A stretch of DNA of 64,000 nt, from assembly GCA_035318745.1 (NCBI GenBank), contig DATHEA010000002.1:133683-197682 (forward strand). The letters run 5' to 3'. The DNA is from VRUE01 sp035318745 (GTDB lineage: Bacteria; Actinomycetota; Thermoleophilia; Solirubrobacterales; 70-9). Made by a program: the position numbers and the translations under genes. Below are positions 52,573 through 59,766 of this stretch, piece by piece. Position 1 is the first letter of the stretch, and each line of letters begins with the position of its first letter. The notes beneath the pieces were generated by a model that was given only the letters and a program-made list of their open reading frames with translations, was not told the origin of the DNA and made no database searches.

Positions 52573-53796
52573 GTGAGATTGACGAAGCTCATGGGGCTCG
52601 CCATCGGCATGGCGATGCTCATCACTGCTGTGGCCGGAGCAACCTCCGCCTCAGCCGCCCAGTTCCGAGCGGAAGAATATCCAACGTCGCTCAAAGGAAC
52701 CCAAACCAGCACCTACAAACTTAAGGCCGGAAATAACGCCAGCTTGCAGTGCTCGACAGTCAATGAGACCGCGACGCTGTCCGCCCCGGCAAGTTCGGTC
52801 ACTATGACACCCGAACTGAAAGTCTGCCAATTTGCCGGCACCAATGCAACTGTCACGATCAACAGCTGCCAATACGTGCTGAACAGTACGAGTGAATCGG
52901 AATACCCTCAATATGACGAACCGCCGCCCGCGGTTCCGGCGACGTTCGCTGTCGCATGCAGTGTGCCAGGCGACGCGATCGAAATCAAAGTCCTCGGCGG
53001 CTGCATCCTCAAGGTCCCCGCGCAGACCGGTCTTCAGGCCAGCCTGACGGACTCCAAATTCACAGATAGAAGCAGCAATCGCAATATCACGCAGTCGGTC
53101 AACGCAACCGGCGTGAAGTACTCTTCGACGAGCTGCCTGGGGTTGTCGAATGGACTGCATGAAGACGGCACTTGGACCGGTTCGTCGGTTCTCACCGGTG
53201 CCAACGGCGGCTACGCGGTCGGTGTGTATCTCGCCAACCAGCAAATCGAACCTCCGCTCGTGTTCTCGACCGAAGGCTACTCCTGGAGTATCGAATCGGA
53301 ATCTGCCGTGGAAATGAAGATGAACATGGGTGGGACTGGCATCGAATGCAGCGCGTTCAAAGCAAACGGCAGCTTGCCGGTCGCCAGCGATAGGCTGGGT
53401 CTCAGCGTGTCGCAGTGGACCTGCGCCCTGGGAAATCAATTCAACGTCAACATGAACGGGTGTACGCTCGAGGCTCAGGCGACCGGCAAGGGACACTCGA
53501 GCGCCTGGGGAGTGCTGAATGTGAATTGCCCGGGCGGAGCGGCGATTACGTTTAGCGCGCTGTGGGGTACGTGCAATGTGTCAATTCCGGCACAGACGAA
53601 TCGCAGCGGCCTGACGTTCGAAACGATCGGCTCCGGAGCATCGCGGAAGGTCGATGTTGGCATGAATGTCACGGGACTGAAATACACCGGAAGCTCGGGG
53701 TTATCGTGGTGCCAGGGAACCCACGAAGATCTCTCGTTGACCCTGGAACACCTGAAACTCCAGAGTCCTGGTCAGGGGTTCTTCATCATCATCTAG
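52573..53796 (+). CDS. Secreted two-repeat Cys-rich protein
   Basis: 407 residues. Signal peptide LIGMAM-type ending SASAA-QF. Two tandem units (about 50-225 and 255-400) share the order Q/E-C-S ... W/V-C ... FNVNM or ATVTIN ... C-x-L ... C-x(2-3)PG ... I-x-V-x-GxC ... IPAQT ... V-x-ATG-x-KY/LKY ... GLHEDG or GTHEDL. The matched cysteines suggest one or two disulfides per unit. GTG 52573 has AAGGAGAGG upstream. Glu codons are 17 GAA to 2 GAG. The function is unknown. Confidence 0.8.
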   Translation: MRLTKLMGLAIGMAMLITAVAGATSASAAQFRAEEYPTSLKGTQTSTYKLKAGNNASLQCSTVNETATLSAPASSVTMTPELKVCQFAGTNATVTINSCQYVLNSTSESEYPQYDEPPPAVPATFAVACSVPGDAIEIKVLGGCILKVPAQTGLQASLTDSKFTDRSSNRNITQSVNATGVKYSSTSCLGLSNGLHEDGTWTGSSVLTGANGGYAVGVYLANQQIEPPLVFSTEGYSWSIESESAVEMKMNMGGTGIECSAFKANGSLPVASDRLGLSVSQWTCALGNQFNVNMNGCTLEAQATGKGHSSAWGVLNVNCPGGAAITFSALWGTCNVSIPAQTNRSGLTFETIGSGASRKVDVGMNVTGLKYTGSSGLSWCQGTHEDLSLTLEHLKLQSPGQGFFIII

Positions 53797-53827
53797 CCCC
53801 GAGCAGCGGTAGATCAAGCAGTGAGTA

Positions 53828-53858
53828 GGGCCGGGGCGCCAGTTTGGCGCCCCGGCCC
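53828..53858 (+). terminator. Terminator after the two-repeat secreted gene
   Basis: GGGCCGGGGCGCC (53828-53840), loop AGTTT, exact complement (53846-53858), then TTGTTCT. It lies 31 nt past the stop. This is the best intrinsic terminator in the window. Confidence 0.8.
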
Positions 53859-54032
53859 TTGTTCTGGGCGGGGGGCCGCCATCTTCGACCGGCCTACGCG
53901 GCTGGCCCTGCGGGCTCTCGTTCCCGGTGGGCCCACCAGCTCGCCGGGGTTGACAAGAAGCCAGCCTCGGCGAATTGCCGAAATTAGAAATCTCTTCCCT
54001 CTTTCAGGTACTAAGGGTAACCTTGTCTTGCA

Positions 54033-54620
54033 ATGACCGAGGAAAGAGCAGTTGGGCGGCGGTTGCCGCCGGGATCTCATGGGATCCCGGTGGACGTCGT
54101 CGAGCGCAATCAGCGCGAACGGCTGGTTGCGGCGATGGCGGAGGTCTGTGCCGAGCGAGGGTATGCCGAGGCGGCGGTCTCCGCGGCGGCGAAGCGGGCC
54201 GGGGTCTCCACTCTCACCTTCTACAAGCAGTTCGCCGACAAGCGGGACTGCATGCTTGCAGCCCATCGCCAGCTCTTGGAACGGCTGTTGGAGGCGGTCG
54301 ATCGGGCGCGTGAGGAAGCAGGTGATCTTGGGGCGATGCGGCGGGCCACCGTGCAAATAGCCCTCGCTCTGTTTGCCGCCGACCCCCCCTCGGCGCAGCT
54401 GCTGACGGTCGAGATCCTCGCTGCCGGTCCGGAGGGGGCAGAGCGGCACGACGCGATGGTCGAGGCGTTCGCCGAGCGATTGGACACCGACTGGATCCGC
54501 GCCGCTGGCATCCTCGCCCTGGTCGGCAAACGCGTGATCTCCGGCGAAGCAGCTCGATTGTTGGAGCTTGCGGACGAATTCAGCGCCTTGGGGGGTGAGG
54601 CAGGGGAGCCACAGACTTAA
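54033..54620 (+). CDS. TetR-family regulator 8
   Basis: 195 residues. The prefix LPPGSHGIPVDVVERNQRER matches TetR 3, 4b and 7. HTH GYAEAAVSAAAKRAGVSTLT and FYKQFADKRDCMLAAHRQ follow; the ligand domain is shorter (ends SALGGEAGEPQT). ATG 54033. The near-palindrome AGGTACTAAGGGTAACCT just upstream may be its operator. It stands apart from the main TetR cluster. Confidence 0.88.
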   Translation: MTEERAVGRRLPPGSHGIPVDVVERNQRERLVAAMAEVCAERGYAEAAVSAAAKRAGVSTLTFYKQFADKRDCMLAAHRQLLERLLEAVDRAREEAGDLGAMRRATVQIALALFAADPPSAQLLTVEILAAGPEGAERHDAMVEAFAERLDTDWIRAAGILALVGKRVISGEAARLLELADEFSALGGEAGEPQT

Positions 54621-54650
54621 GTGGGGTATGCGCCTCGCTCCTAGTGTAAA

Positions 54651-54674
54651 TGACCATGGTACGGTGACCATAGT
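54651..54674 (+). promoter_or_regulatory. Direct-repeat operator of the Phd/PIN pair
   Basis: TGACCATGGT (54651-54660) and TGACCATAGT (54665-54674), 14 nt apart, end 1 nt before the antitoxin ATG. The first copy contains the palindrome ACCATGGT. This fits autoregulation by a Phd-type antitoxin. Confidence 0.6.
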
Positions 54675-54675
54675 C

Positions 54676-54912
54676 ATGCCTCAGGTTCCAAAGGAAATCA
54701 GCGCCAGTCAGTTCAAGGCCCGCTGCCTACGCCTCCTCGACGAGGTCGCCGAAACCGGCGAGACCCTGATCGTCACCAAGCACGGCAAGCCGGTGGCGAG
54801 GGTTGAGCCTCCGCTGCGCGCGGATGACCTGCGCGGCAGCGTCAAGATCAACATGACCGACGAGGAGTTGATCTATTTCTCGATGGGGCCATGGGACATG
54901 GAGCAGGATTGA
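54676..54912 (+). CDS. Phd/YefM-type antitoxin
   Basis: 78 residues. EISASQFKARCLRLLDEVAETGETLIVTKHGKPVARVEP is the Phd/YefM DNA-binding fold; the acidic/hydrophobic tail (NMTDEELIYFSMGPWDMEQD) should wrap the toxin. ATG 54676 follows the direct-repeat operator. Its stop overlaps the TTG start of the PIN toxin gene (TTGA). Confidence 0.92.
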   Translation: MPQVPKEISASQFKARCLRLLDEVAETGETLIVTKHGKPVARVEPPLRADDLRGSVKINMTDEELIYFSMGPWDMEQD

Positions 54913-55298
54913 TCCTGCTCGACACGCATGTCTTCGTCTGGCTGGCTGCCGCTCACGAGAGGCTCAGCGCGGCGGCGCTCGAGGCGGTCGACTCCGAGCC
55001 CGAGCGCGCGATTTGCCTGGTATCGGTCCAAGAGTTAGCCTACCTCGCCGTCCGTGGCCGGCTGGCTATGGATCGGCCCGTCGACAAGTGGGTCGGCGAC
55101 GCGCTTGGCGTCCTCGAAGCGCGTGCTCTCCCCCCGACCGTCGCCACCTCGATCCGAGCGGGGTCGCTCGATCCGCAGGAGTTCCACGGCGACCCGATCG
55201 ATCGCCTCATTTACGCGACCGCGGTCGAGCATGACGCGTTACTTGTCACCGCCGACAAACGCCTGCGCCAGTTCGATCCCGAGCGGACGGTCTGGTAG
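54909..55298 (+). CDS. PIN-domain toxin (VapC-like)
   Basis: 129 residues. PIN fold with acidic residues at LLDTHVFVWL (first Asp), a central Glu in VSVQELAYL, GDPIDRLIYATA and LLVTADKRLRQFD. These should bind Mg for RNA cleavage. TTG 54909 is inside the antitoxin stop, so expression is coupled. All catalytic positions appear intact. Confidence 0.92.
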   Translation: MILLDTHVFVWLAAAHERLSAAALEAVDSEPERAICLVSVQELAYLAVRGRLAMDRPVDKWVGDALGVLEARALPPTVATSIRAGSLDPQEFHGDPIDRLIYATAVEHDALLVTADKRLRQFDPERTVW

Positions 55299-55381
55299 GG
55301 ACGGTTTCGACACAAGGCTGATCGAGAAGATTTTGCATCTGCGCACCACTCGCGCAACGTGTTGTCTCAAGATCTGAGACC

Positions 55382-55526
55382 ATGTATAAGATGAGAGAGA
55401 GCTGGACCGACGAGCGGCTGGACGACTTCCGCGACGAGGTCAATCAACAATTCCGTCCTCTCCTTGATGTCGGCGACCCTTGCCGGCTACGCGGCGATGA
55501 TCGCTCTGGTCGTCACCCAGCTCTAG
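55382..55526 (+). pseudogene. Frameshifted small coiled-coil/membrane protein
   Basis: The first part (MYKMRESWTDERLDDFRDEV, from 55382) reads in one frame and the end (SLMSATLAGYAAMIALVVTQL, a membrane helix then stop at 55524-55526) in the next. A shift lies in CAATCAACAATTCC near 55443. From memory, intact relatives have a coiled coil between these parts, so a deletion likely removed it. The call rests on recognising both ends. Confidence 0.55.
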
Positions 55527-55539
55527 GCTGGGCGCCGAC

Positions 55540-56544
55540 CTACGTCCCGAACTCCACCCATAGCGGGTAGTGGTCGGAGATGTGCCAGGAGGCTTTCTGG
55601 GGGTCCATGTCCGTCAGCAGGTACTTGGTCCACTCGAAGCGGCCGGCGTGGCCGGAGTCCTTTTCGAAGTCGAGGGTCAGCTTCGCCTGCTTGCCCTCGT
55701 TGAACCAGGCGATCTGGTCGTAGTAGTGCGGCTTTCCGGGCTTGTCCGAGACGGTGCGTGAGAGGCCCTGCAGCTCCTCTGGCGGTTCGAGTCCGGTCGA
55801 GCTGAGTGCTTTGAAGTTGGGGTCGTCTTTGCGGTCGATGTTGAAGTCGCCGAGGCAGATCAGGTTCTGGTTGTAGTCCTCGGCGGTCCGTTTCGCCCAG
55901 CCGCCCAGCCAGTCGGCGATTTCCTGCAGCTCGCCGGTCCTGCCGGCTGCGTCGTCGCCGAATTTGACGTGCAGGGTGACGAGGATGAAGGTCTGCCCGC
56001 CGGAGACGAAGCTGACCGCGTAGGGCGTGCGTACGAACTGTTCCTGCAGAGCTCCCTTGCCGCCCTTGCGCTCGTCTTCGGGTATCACGAGCTCGGCGGC
56101 CAGGCCGGAGGGGCGCACGCGGCGCGTGTCGAAGACGAAGGCAAGGCGCTCGTCGTTGCCGGCCGGGGGCGGGTTGACGTCAGTGAGGATCAGCCCCCAT
56201 TCCGGTCCCAGCGCCTTCAGCACGTGGCGCAGCGCCCGCAGGTTCGAGCGCGCCTCCTGAACGGCGATCACGTCGAAGCGCGAGAGGACCGCGGCGATCG
56301 CCAGCGCGTCGACCAGGTTCCGTTTCGGGTCGTCTTTGTCGCTTCGCTCCCAGGTGTCGGACATGCCGCCGAAGGCCCGCACGTTCCAGGTGGCGATGAG
56401 CAGGTTGCGGTCGAGCAGCCTGGGACGGACGTCGCTGTCGAGGCCGGCTTCAAGCTGCGCCACTTCCGCCTTGACCTCCGCCGGCGGTTCGAGGATCGCC
56501 GGGTTGTCCTTCTTCGGATCCTGCTTGATTTCGAGCGTCGGCAT
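55540..56544 (-). CDS. Endonuclease/exonuclease/phosphatase (EEP) family protein
   Basis: 334 residues. ATWNVRAFGG, VIAVQEARSN (catalytic Glu), VTLHVKFGDD, CLGDFNIDRKDD and HISDHYPLWVEF (Asp-His) give a complete EEP site for metal-dependent phosphodiester or phosphomonoester cleavage. There is no signal peptide. It is 3 nt downstream of the tyrosinase C-terminal gene on the same strand, so part of that operon. The substrate is unknown. Confidence 0.88.
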   Translation of the reverse strand: MPTLEIKQDPKKDNPAILEPPAEVKAEVAQLEAGLDSDVRPRLLDRNLLIATWNVRAFGGMSDTWERSDKDDPKRNLVDALAIAAVLSRFDVIAVQEARSNLRALRHVLKALGPEWGLILTDVNPPPAGNDERLAFVFDTRRVRPSGLAAELVIPEDERKGGKGALQEQFVRTPYAVSFVSGGQTFILVTLHVKFGDDAAGRTGELQEIADWLGGWAKRTAEDYNQNLICLGDFNIDRKDDPNFKALSSTGLEPPEELQGLSRTVSDKPGKPHYYDQIAWFNEGKQAKLTLDFEKDSGHAGRFEWTKYLLTDMDPQKASWHISDHYPLWVEFGT

Positions 56545-56547
56545 CGC

Positions 56548-56991
56548 TCAGGCGTAGGTGAGCAGCCGCAGCTGGGAGAAGGAGAGGGTTTTGAGCGCTT
56601 CGCCTTCCGGTCCGTGGACGAAGACGTCGACCGAGGCCTTGTCTTTGCCCGCCTCGACAAGGCGTTTGATCGTCGGCGTGACGGTGATGATCCGCGGTGC
56701 CGGCTCGAGGTGGTGGGGGAGCCGATAGTCGAACGGGTCGCGATCCTGGGGCAGGTCGCAGTGTCCCTCCTCGCCCGCGCAAGAGCCATGGCCGAAGATC
56801 CACAGCGAGCCGGCATAGGCGGGGTGGTCGATGCCGGCATCGCGTTTGAGGCCGCGGCCGGCGCCGACGTAGACACGGGCCTCAAAGCTCGGGCCGGAAT
56901 GATCGACCTCGTAGAAGGCGAGGTCGGCGCGAGCGAAGCTCTGCTCGGGCGCCGGCAGCTCCAGCGGTTTGCTGCGATAGCGGTCAACCAC
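56548..56991 (-). CDS. Tyrosinase C-terminal-like protein, separate gene
   Basis: 147 residues. FARADLAFYEVDHSGPSFEARVYVG, YAGSLWIFGHGSCAGEEGHC and SVDVFVHGPEGEAL form a beta-rich domain like the C-terminal cap of polyphenol oxidases, which is normally fused to the copper domain. GTG 56991 overlaps the tyrosinase stop by 8 nt. Two cysteines (GSCAGEEGHCD) may bind copper or form a disulfide. Confidence 0.7.
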   Translation of the reverse strand: MVDRYRSKPLELPAPEQSFARADLAFYEVDHSGPSFEARVYVGAGRGLKRDAGIDHPAYAGSLWIFGHGSCAGEEGHCDLPQDRDPFDYRLPHHLEPAPRIITVTPTIKRLVEAGKDKASVDVFVHGPEGEALKTLSFSQLRLLTYA

Positions 56992-57784
56992 GGCTGGTCC
57001 CCGGGACGGCCGCGGTGCCGGCGGCGTAGTCGTAGCCGAGCGCGGTGATGTCAAGCGTCTGGCGCACCGTCATCGGGAACGGCGGCAGGGCGGTGTCGAG
57101 GTAGGCGGCCGGCAGTCTCGCGCCGGGGTGATCGAGCTGCCAGAGGTACCAGAGGCGGTCGATCATGCAGTGGTGCGCCCAGAAGATCGGGTCATACGCA
57201 GCAACCCGTATGTCCCCCATCGTGCCGCCGATTTCGCCGTGGACCTCGTTGTGGATGTTCTCCAACTGGTTCTGGAAGGTGAAGTAGTCGCGGTTGTCGA
57301 ACGCGTCGTCGACGTCCGCGGTCTCCGGCAGCCGGCTGTTTCGGTTGAACTGGCGCGAGGTCCGAGTCTCTTTCGGATCGCGGCGCCCGGCAGGTTGGAT
57401 CGGTGAGGACGCCAGCGGGTTTTTCGTCCCGGCAGCGATGCGGGCGCGGCTGTAGGCGGCGGGCAGGCCTTCGGCATGGTTCTGGGTCCAGTCCCACCAG
57501 GGCAGCGTCACCCCGCCGACCCGGTCCTGCAGCGCCTTCTCGAAGAAGTAGAGGTAGGCGCGGTGCCAGGGGAGGAAGAACGGGCTGCCGTGCTTGCAGT
57601 ACATCGGTAGCGGTAAGCCGTGGATGCCAGCCCAGTACTGGTAGCCGCGATCGTCGCCGATTTTCTGCGCCAGGGTCACTGCCTGGCGCAGGTCAGCGAG
57701 CTGGCCTTCGCTGAGGCGGCGGACGCTGCGGCGGTGGCGCAGGTGAACCGGGGCGCGGGTCGGACTGGGGGAGGCGACGGTCAC
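56984..57784 (-). CDS. Tyrosinase/polyphenol oxidase copper domain
   Basis: 266 residues. Copper site A: a His in YCKHGSPFFLPWHRAYLYFFE; site B: HNEVHGEIGG and DPIFWAHHCMIDRLWYLWQ. The three plus three histidines of type 3 copper proteins can be matched, so o-hydroxylation or oxidation of phenols is likely. There is no signal peptide. GTG 57784 overlaps the stop of a small membrane gene (GTGA). The absence of a fused cap domain is compensated by the next gene. Confidence 0.9.
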   Translation of the reverse strand: MTVASPSPTRAPVHLRHRRSVRRLSEGQLADLRQAVTLAQKIGDDRGYQYWAGIHGLPLPMYCKHGSPFFLPWHRAYLYFFEKALQDRVGGVTLPWWDWTQNHAEGLPAAYSRARIAAGTKNPLASSPIQPAGRRDPKETRTSRQFNRNSRLPETADVDDAFDNRDYFTFQNQLENIHNEVHGEIGGTMGDIRVAAYDPIFWAHHCMIDRLWYLWQLDHPGARLPAAYLDTALPPFPMTVRQTLDITALGYDYAAGTAAVPGTSRG

Positions 57785-57954
57785 GTTCGCCTCGCGAGTG
57801 CCGCGCGCCGGTCACCGCGCCGCTGCCGTCCCGGGCGCCGCTGGGCGGTGAGCCGGCGCAGGCGGGCGCTGGTCAGGCCGGCGGCGACGAAGGCCACCGG
57901 TGCCAGGCTGAGCGCCGTCTCCTCCACCGGTATGCCTGCGATGTGGGCCAGCAT
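57781..57954 (-). CDS. Small single-helix protein upstream of tyrosinase
   Basis: 57 residues: MLAHIAGIPVEETALSLAPVAFVAAGL is one hydrophobic helix with a conserved-looking start, then a very basic tail (RRPGRQRRGDRRAALARR). GAGAGGGTG lies upstream of ATG 57954. The stop overlaps the tyrosinase GTG. The role is unknown; helices of this type are common in actinobacteria. Confidence 0.6.
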   Translation of the reverse strand: MLAHIAGIPVEETALSLAPVAFVAAGLTSARLRRLTAQRRPGRQRRGDRRAALARRT

Positions 57955-58079
57955 CGGCGGCACCCTCTCACAGGGCCGCGATTAGCGCAAGTCTTTCTAA
58001 GTAAACGTCGCGGTTCGCGATTACCTGGGCGATCGATCCTCGGGTGGAACTTTTCGTAGGTTGAATTCGTCCCTCGGAT

Positions 58080-58097
58080 ACACGAACATACGTTCGC
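58080..58097 (+). promoter_or_regulatory. LexA (SOS) box abutting the imuB-like start codon
   Basis: CGAACATACGTTCG at 58083-58096 matches GAACnnnnGTTC exactly and ends 1 nt before ATG 58098. A TTGAAT at 58062-58067 could be the -35. The 17-nt string is shared with the orphan box at 13601-13617. Confidence 0.85.
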
Positions 58098-58823
58098 ATG
58101 ACGATCTTCGTATCCGAGCTTCCGGTTGCGGCCCTGGCGGACCGGCTCGGCCTGCCGGAGCGCGAGGCAGGCAGCCTGGTCGAGACGCTGCGGCGGCTTG
58201 GGATCGGCACCCTGGGGGAGCTGGCGGCGCTCTCGCCCGGCCACGTCGCCGACCGCTTCGGCCCCGCCGGCCTGCGCGCCCTGCGGCTTGCCCGCGGCGA
58301 GGACGAGCTCCTCGTCCCCAGCGCCCACGGCACCTGGGAGGAGCTGGCGGAGGAGATAGAGCTTCCCGAAGGGACGGCCGGCAGCCAGCTCGAGCGGGCG
58401 CTGGAGCTGCTGGTCGATCGACTGCTCGCCGCACCGCGGCGCAAGGGGCGTACGTTGCTGGGGTTACGCCTCGGCGCCACGCTCAGTGACGGCGGCAGCT
58501 GGAGCGCCGCGCAGGGTCTCGGCCGACCGACCGCGTCGGCACGAGCCCTGCGCGCCGTGCTCCTGGCCCGCTTGGAGGAACTGCCGGCGCCGGCCGTCTC
58601 GCTGCGCCTGCGCGCGGTCGGGCTCGGCCCGCGCGCGGCCGAGCAGCTCGAGCTCTCGGTACGGGGCGACGAGCATCGCCGCCGCCGGCTCGGAGCCGCG
58701 CTGCGCGAGGTCCGCGCCGCCCAGGGTGCCGACTCGCTGCTCAAGGTGCTGCCGGTCGACGGCTCCTCCCGCATTCCCGAGCGCCGCGCGATGCTTACCC
58801 CCTTCCCAGTCCCGGCTCGATGA
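58098..58823 (+). CDS. ImuB-like protein lacking the polymerase palm (truncated)
   Basis: 241 residues. It starts at the equivalent of the helix-hairpin-helix thumb of Y-family proteins (LVETLRRLGIGTLGELAALSPGHVADRFG, about 25-60; LRLARGEDE) and continues as the little-finger domain. The N-terminal about 160-200 residues with the palm are absent, and upstream DNA is the unrelated tyrosinase operon. ImuB is catalytically weak even when whole and acts as a DnaE2 adaptor through its C-terminus, so the remnant may still work. An SOS box touches its start. Confidence 0.75.
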   Translation: MTIFVSELPVAALADRLGLPEREAGSLVETLRRLGIGTLGELAALSPGHVADRFGPAGLRALRLARGEDELLVPSAHGTWEELAEEIELPEGTAGSQLERALELLVDRLLAAPRRKGRTLLGLRLGATLSDGGSWSAAQGLGRPTASARALRAVLLARLEELPAPAVSLRLRAVGLGPRAAEQLELSVRGDEHRRRRLGAALREVRAAQGADSLLKVLPVDGSSRIPERRAMLTPFPVPAR

Positions 58824-58854
58824 CGCCAGACCATCAACGGCTGGTTCTGCAGAG

Positions 58855-59067
58855 TCAGGTTTGGGGCTGCGCTCGCTCGATGATGCGCAGCGTCTCGGGC
58901 GGGACGATGGCAATCCGATCGAGGATCGGTTCCAGGGGAAGAGTCGTTACCTCAACTATGACCATGCCGTCATCGAGGAGGTCCGTAACCCCACCTCGTG
59001 CTCCAGCGGGGGCAGGCTCTGCCGGCTCAGTCAATTCGACGATGTCGCCGATTGCCAATTCATCCAT
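58855..59067 (-). CDS. DUF4926-like small protein
   Basis: 70 residues: ELAIGDIVELTEPAEP, GGVTDLLDDGMVIVEV and PLEPILDRIAIVPPETLR follow the DUF4926 pattern (a small SH3-like barrel). ATG 59067 has AGGA 8 nt upstream and overlaps the previous gene by 8 nt. It is the partner of the DUF6883-like gene and is convergent with the imuB remnant. Confidence 0.6.
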   Translation of the reverse strand: MDELAIGDIVELTEPAEPAPAGARGGVTDLLDDGMVIVEVTTLPLEPILDRIAIVPPETLRIIERAQPQT

Positions 59068-59431
59068 AGTCGCCATTCCTTCGAGTGTAGAGCTTGGGAT
59101 AGGCAGTGACCAATCGAGGCGCAGCGCCTTCATCTGCGTAGTGCCAAACCGTAAGAACAGGAGTAAGTCGGCCATTGATTGTCAGGGTGACAAGAACGCC
59201 ATAGCTGGCAGCGGTTCCCACACCGCGCAGCCCAGTGATCGGCGCCCCCAGCACAGCTCTGGCGATCGATTCCCAAACGAGCCCCTCATCACCCCCTCCG
59301 ACATGGAAGACACGCCGCCATTCCTCGGCGTGTCCTTTCTCCCCGAGGACCCACTCAGTCAACTTTGCCGATTCGCACCAGGCATCTTCGTCTCGTGGGA
59401 GAGGATCTCCAATTTTCGGCGGCCACGGCAT
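59060..59431 (-). CDS. DUF6883-like protein
   Basis: 123 residues. ESAKLTEWVLGEKGHAEEWRRVF resembles the DUF6883 opening (a helix ending in G-H-x-K/R), followed by strands GVLVTLTINGRLTPVLTVWHY and LVTAYPKL. DUF6883 and DUF4926 genes often sit together and have been suggested as toxin-antitoxin-like pairs. It lies on the strand opposite to the SOS genes that surround it. Confidence 0.58.
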   Translation of the reverse strand: MPWPPKIGDPLPRDEDAWCESAKLTEWVLGEKGHAEEWRRVFHVGGGDEGLVWESIARAVLGAPITGLRGVGTAASYGVLVTLTINGRLTPVLTVWHYADEGAAPRLVTAYPKLYTRRNGDYG

Positions 59432-59520
59432 AGCAGCGACGCTAGGGGGCGGGGACGCACGTGTGTGTCACTCAGGTCAATTCTTGGAGTCAGTAGTCAA
59501 ACAAAAGTGGGTCAGGGACG

Positions 59521-59766
59521 ATGACGCCGGGGATCCGGCAGCTCTACGCCCCGCGGCGGGTGTCGGTCGAGGCCGACTCCGAAGGGGTGCCGCTGACGGT
59601 CGAGGGGGTAGTGGTGGCGGCGGTGCGGGAGGAGTGGGTGGTCGAGGATCGCTGGTGGACGTTGCGGCGCCTGTGGCGCCACTACTTCGAGCTCGTCTTG
59701 ACCGACGGGCGGGACCTGGTCGTTTTTCGCAGCAGCAGCGGGCGCTGGTTCCGGCAGCGCGCCTGA
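59521..59766 (+). CDS. DUF6504 protein of the SOS cassette
   Basis: 81 residues. PRRVSVEADSEGVPLTVEG, WVVEDRWWTLRRLWRHYFELVL and LVVFRSSSGRWFRQR match the small DUF6504 proteins encoded between imuB and dnaE2 in actinobacteria. ATG 59521; its TGA stop shares a base with the dnaE2 ATG. The role is unknown, presumably in the mutasome. Confidence 0.82.
   Translation: MTPGIRQLYAPRRVSVEADSEGVPLTVEGVVVAAVREEWVVEDRWWTLRRLWRHYFELVLTDGRDLVVFRSSSGRWFRQRA

Noticed and set aside
55301..55320. tmRNA-like start GGACGGTTTCGACAC
   Set aside because: The string resembles the 5-prime end of tmRNA, but no tag frame, pairing 3-prime end or 350-nt non-coding space follows; a small broken gene starts at 55382.
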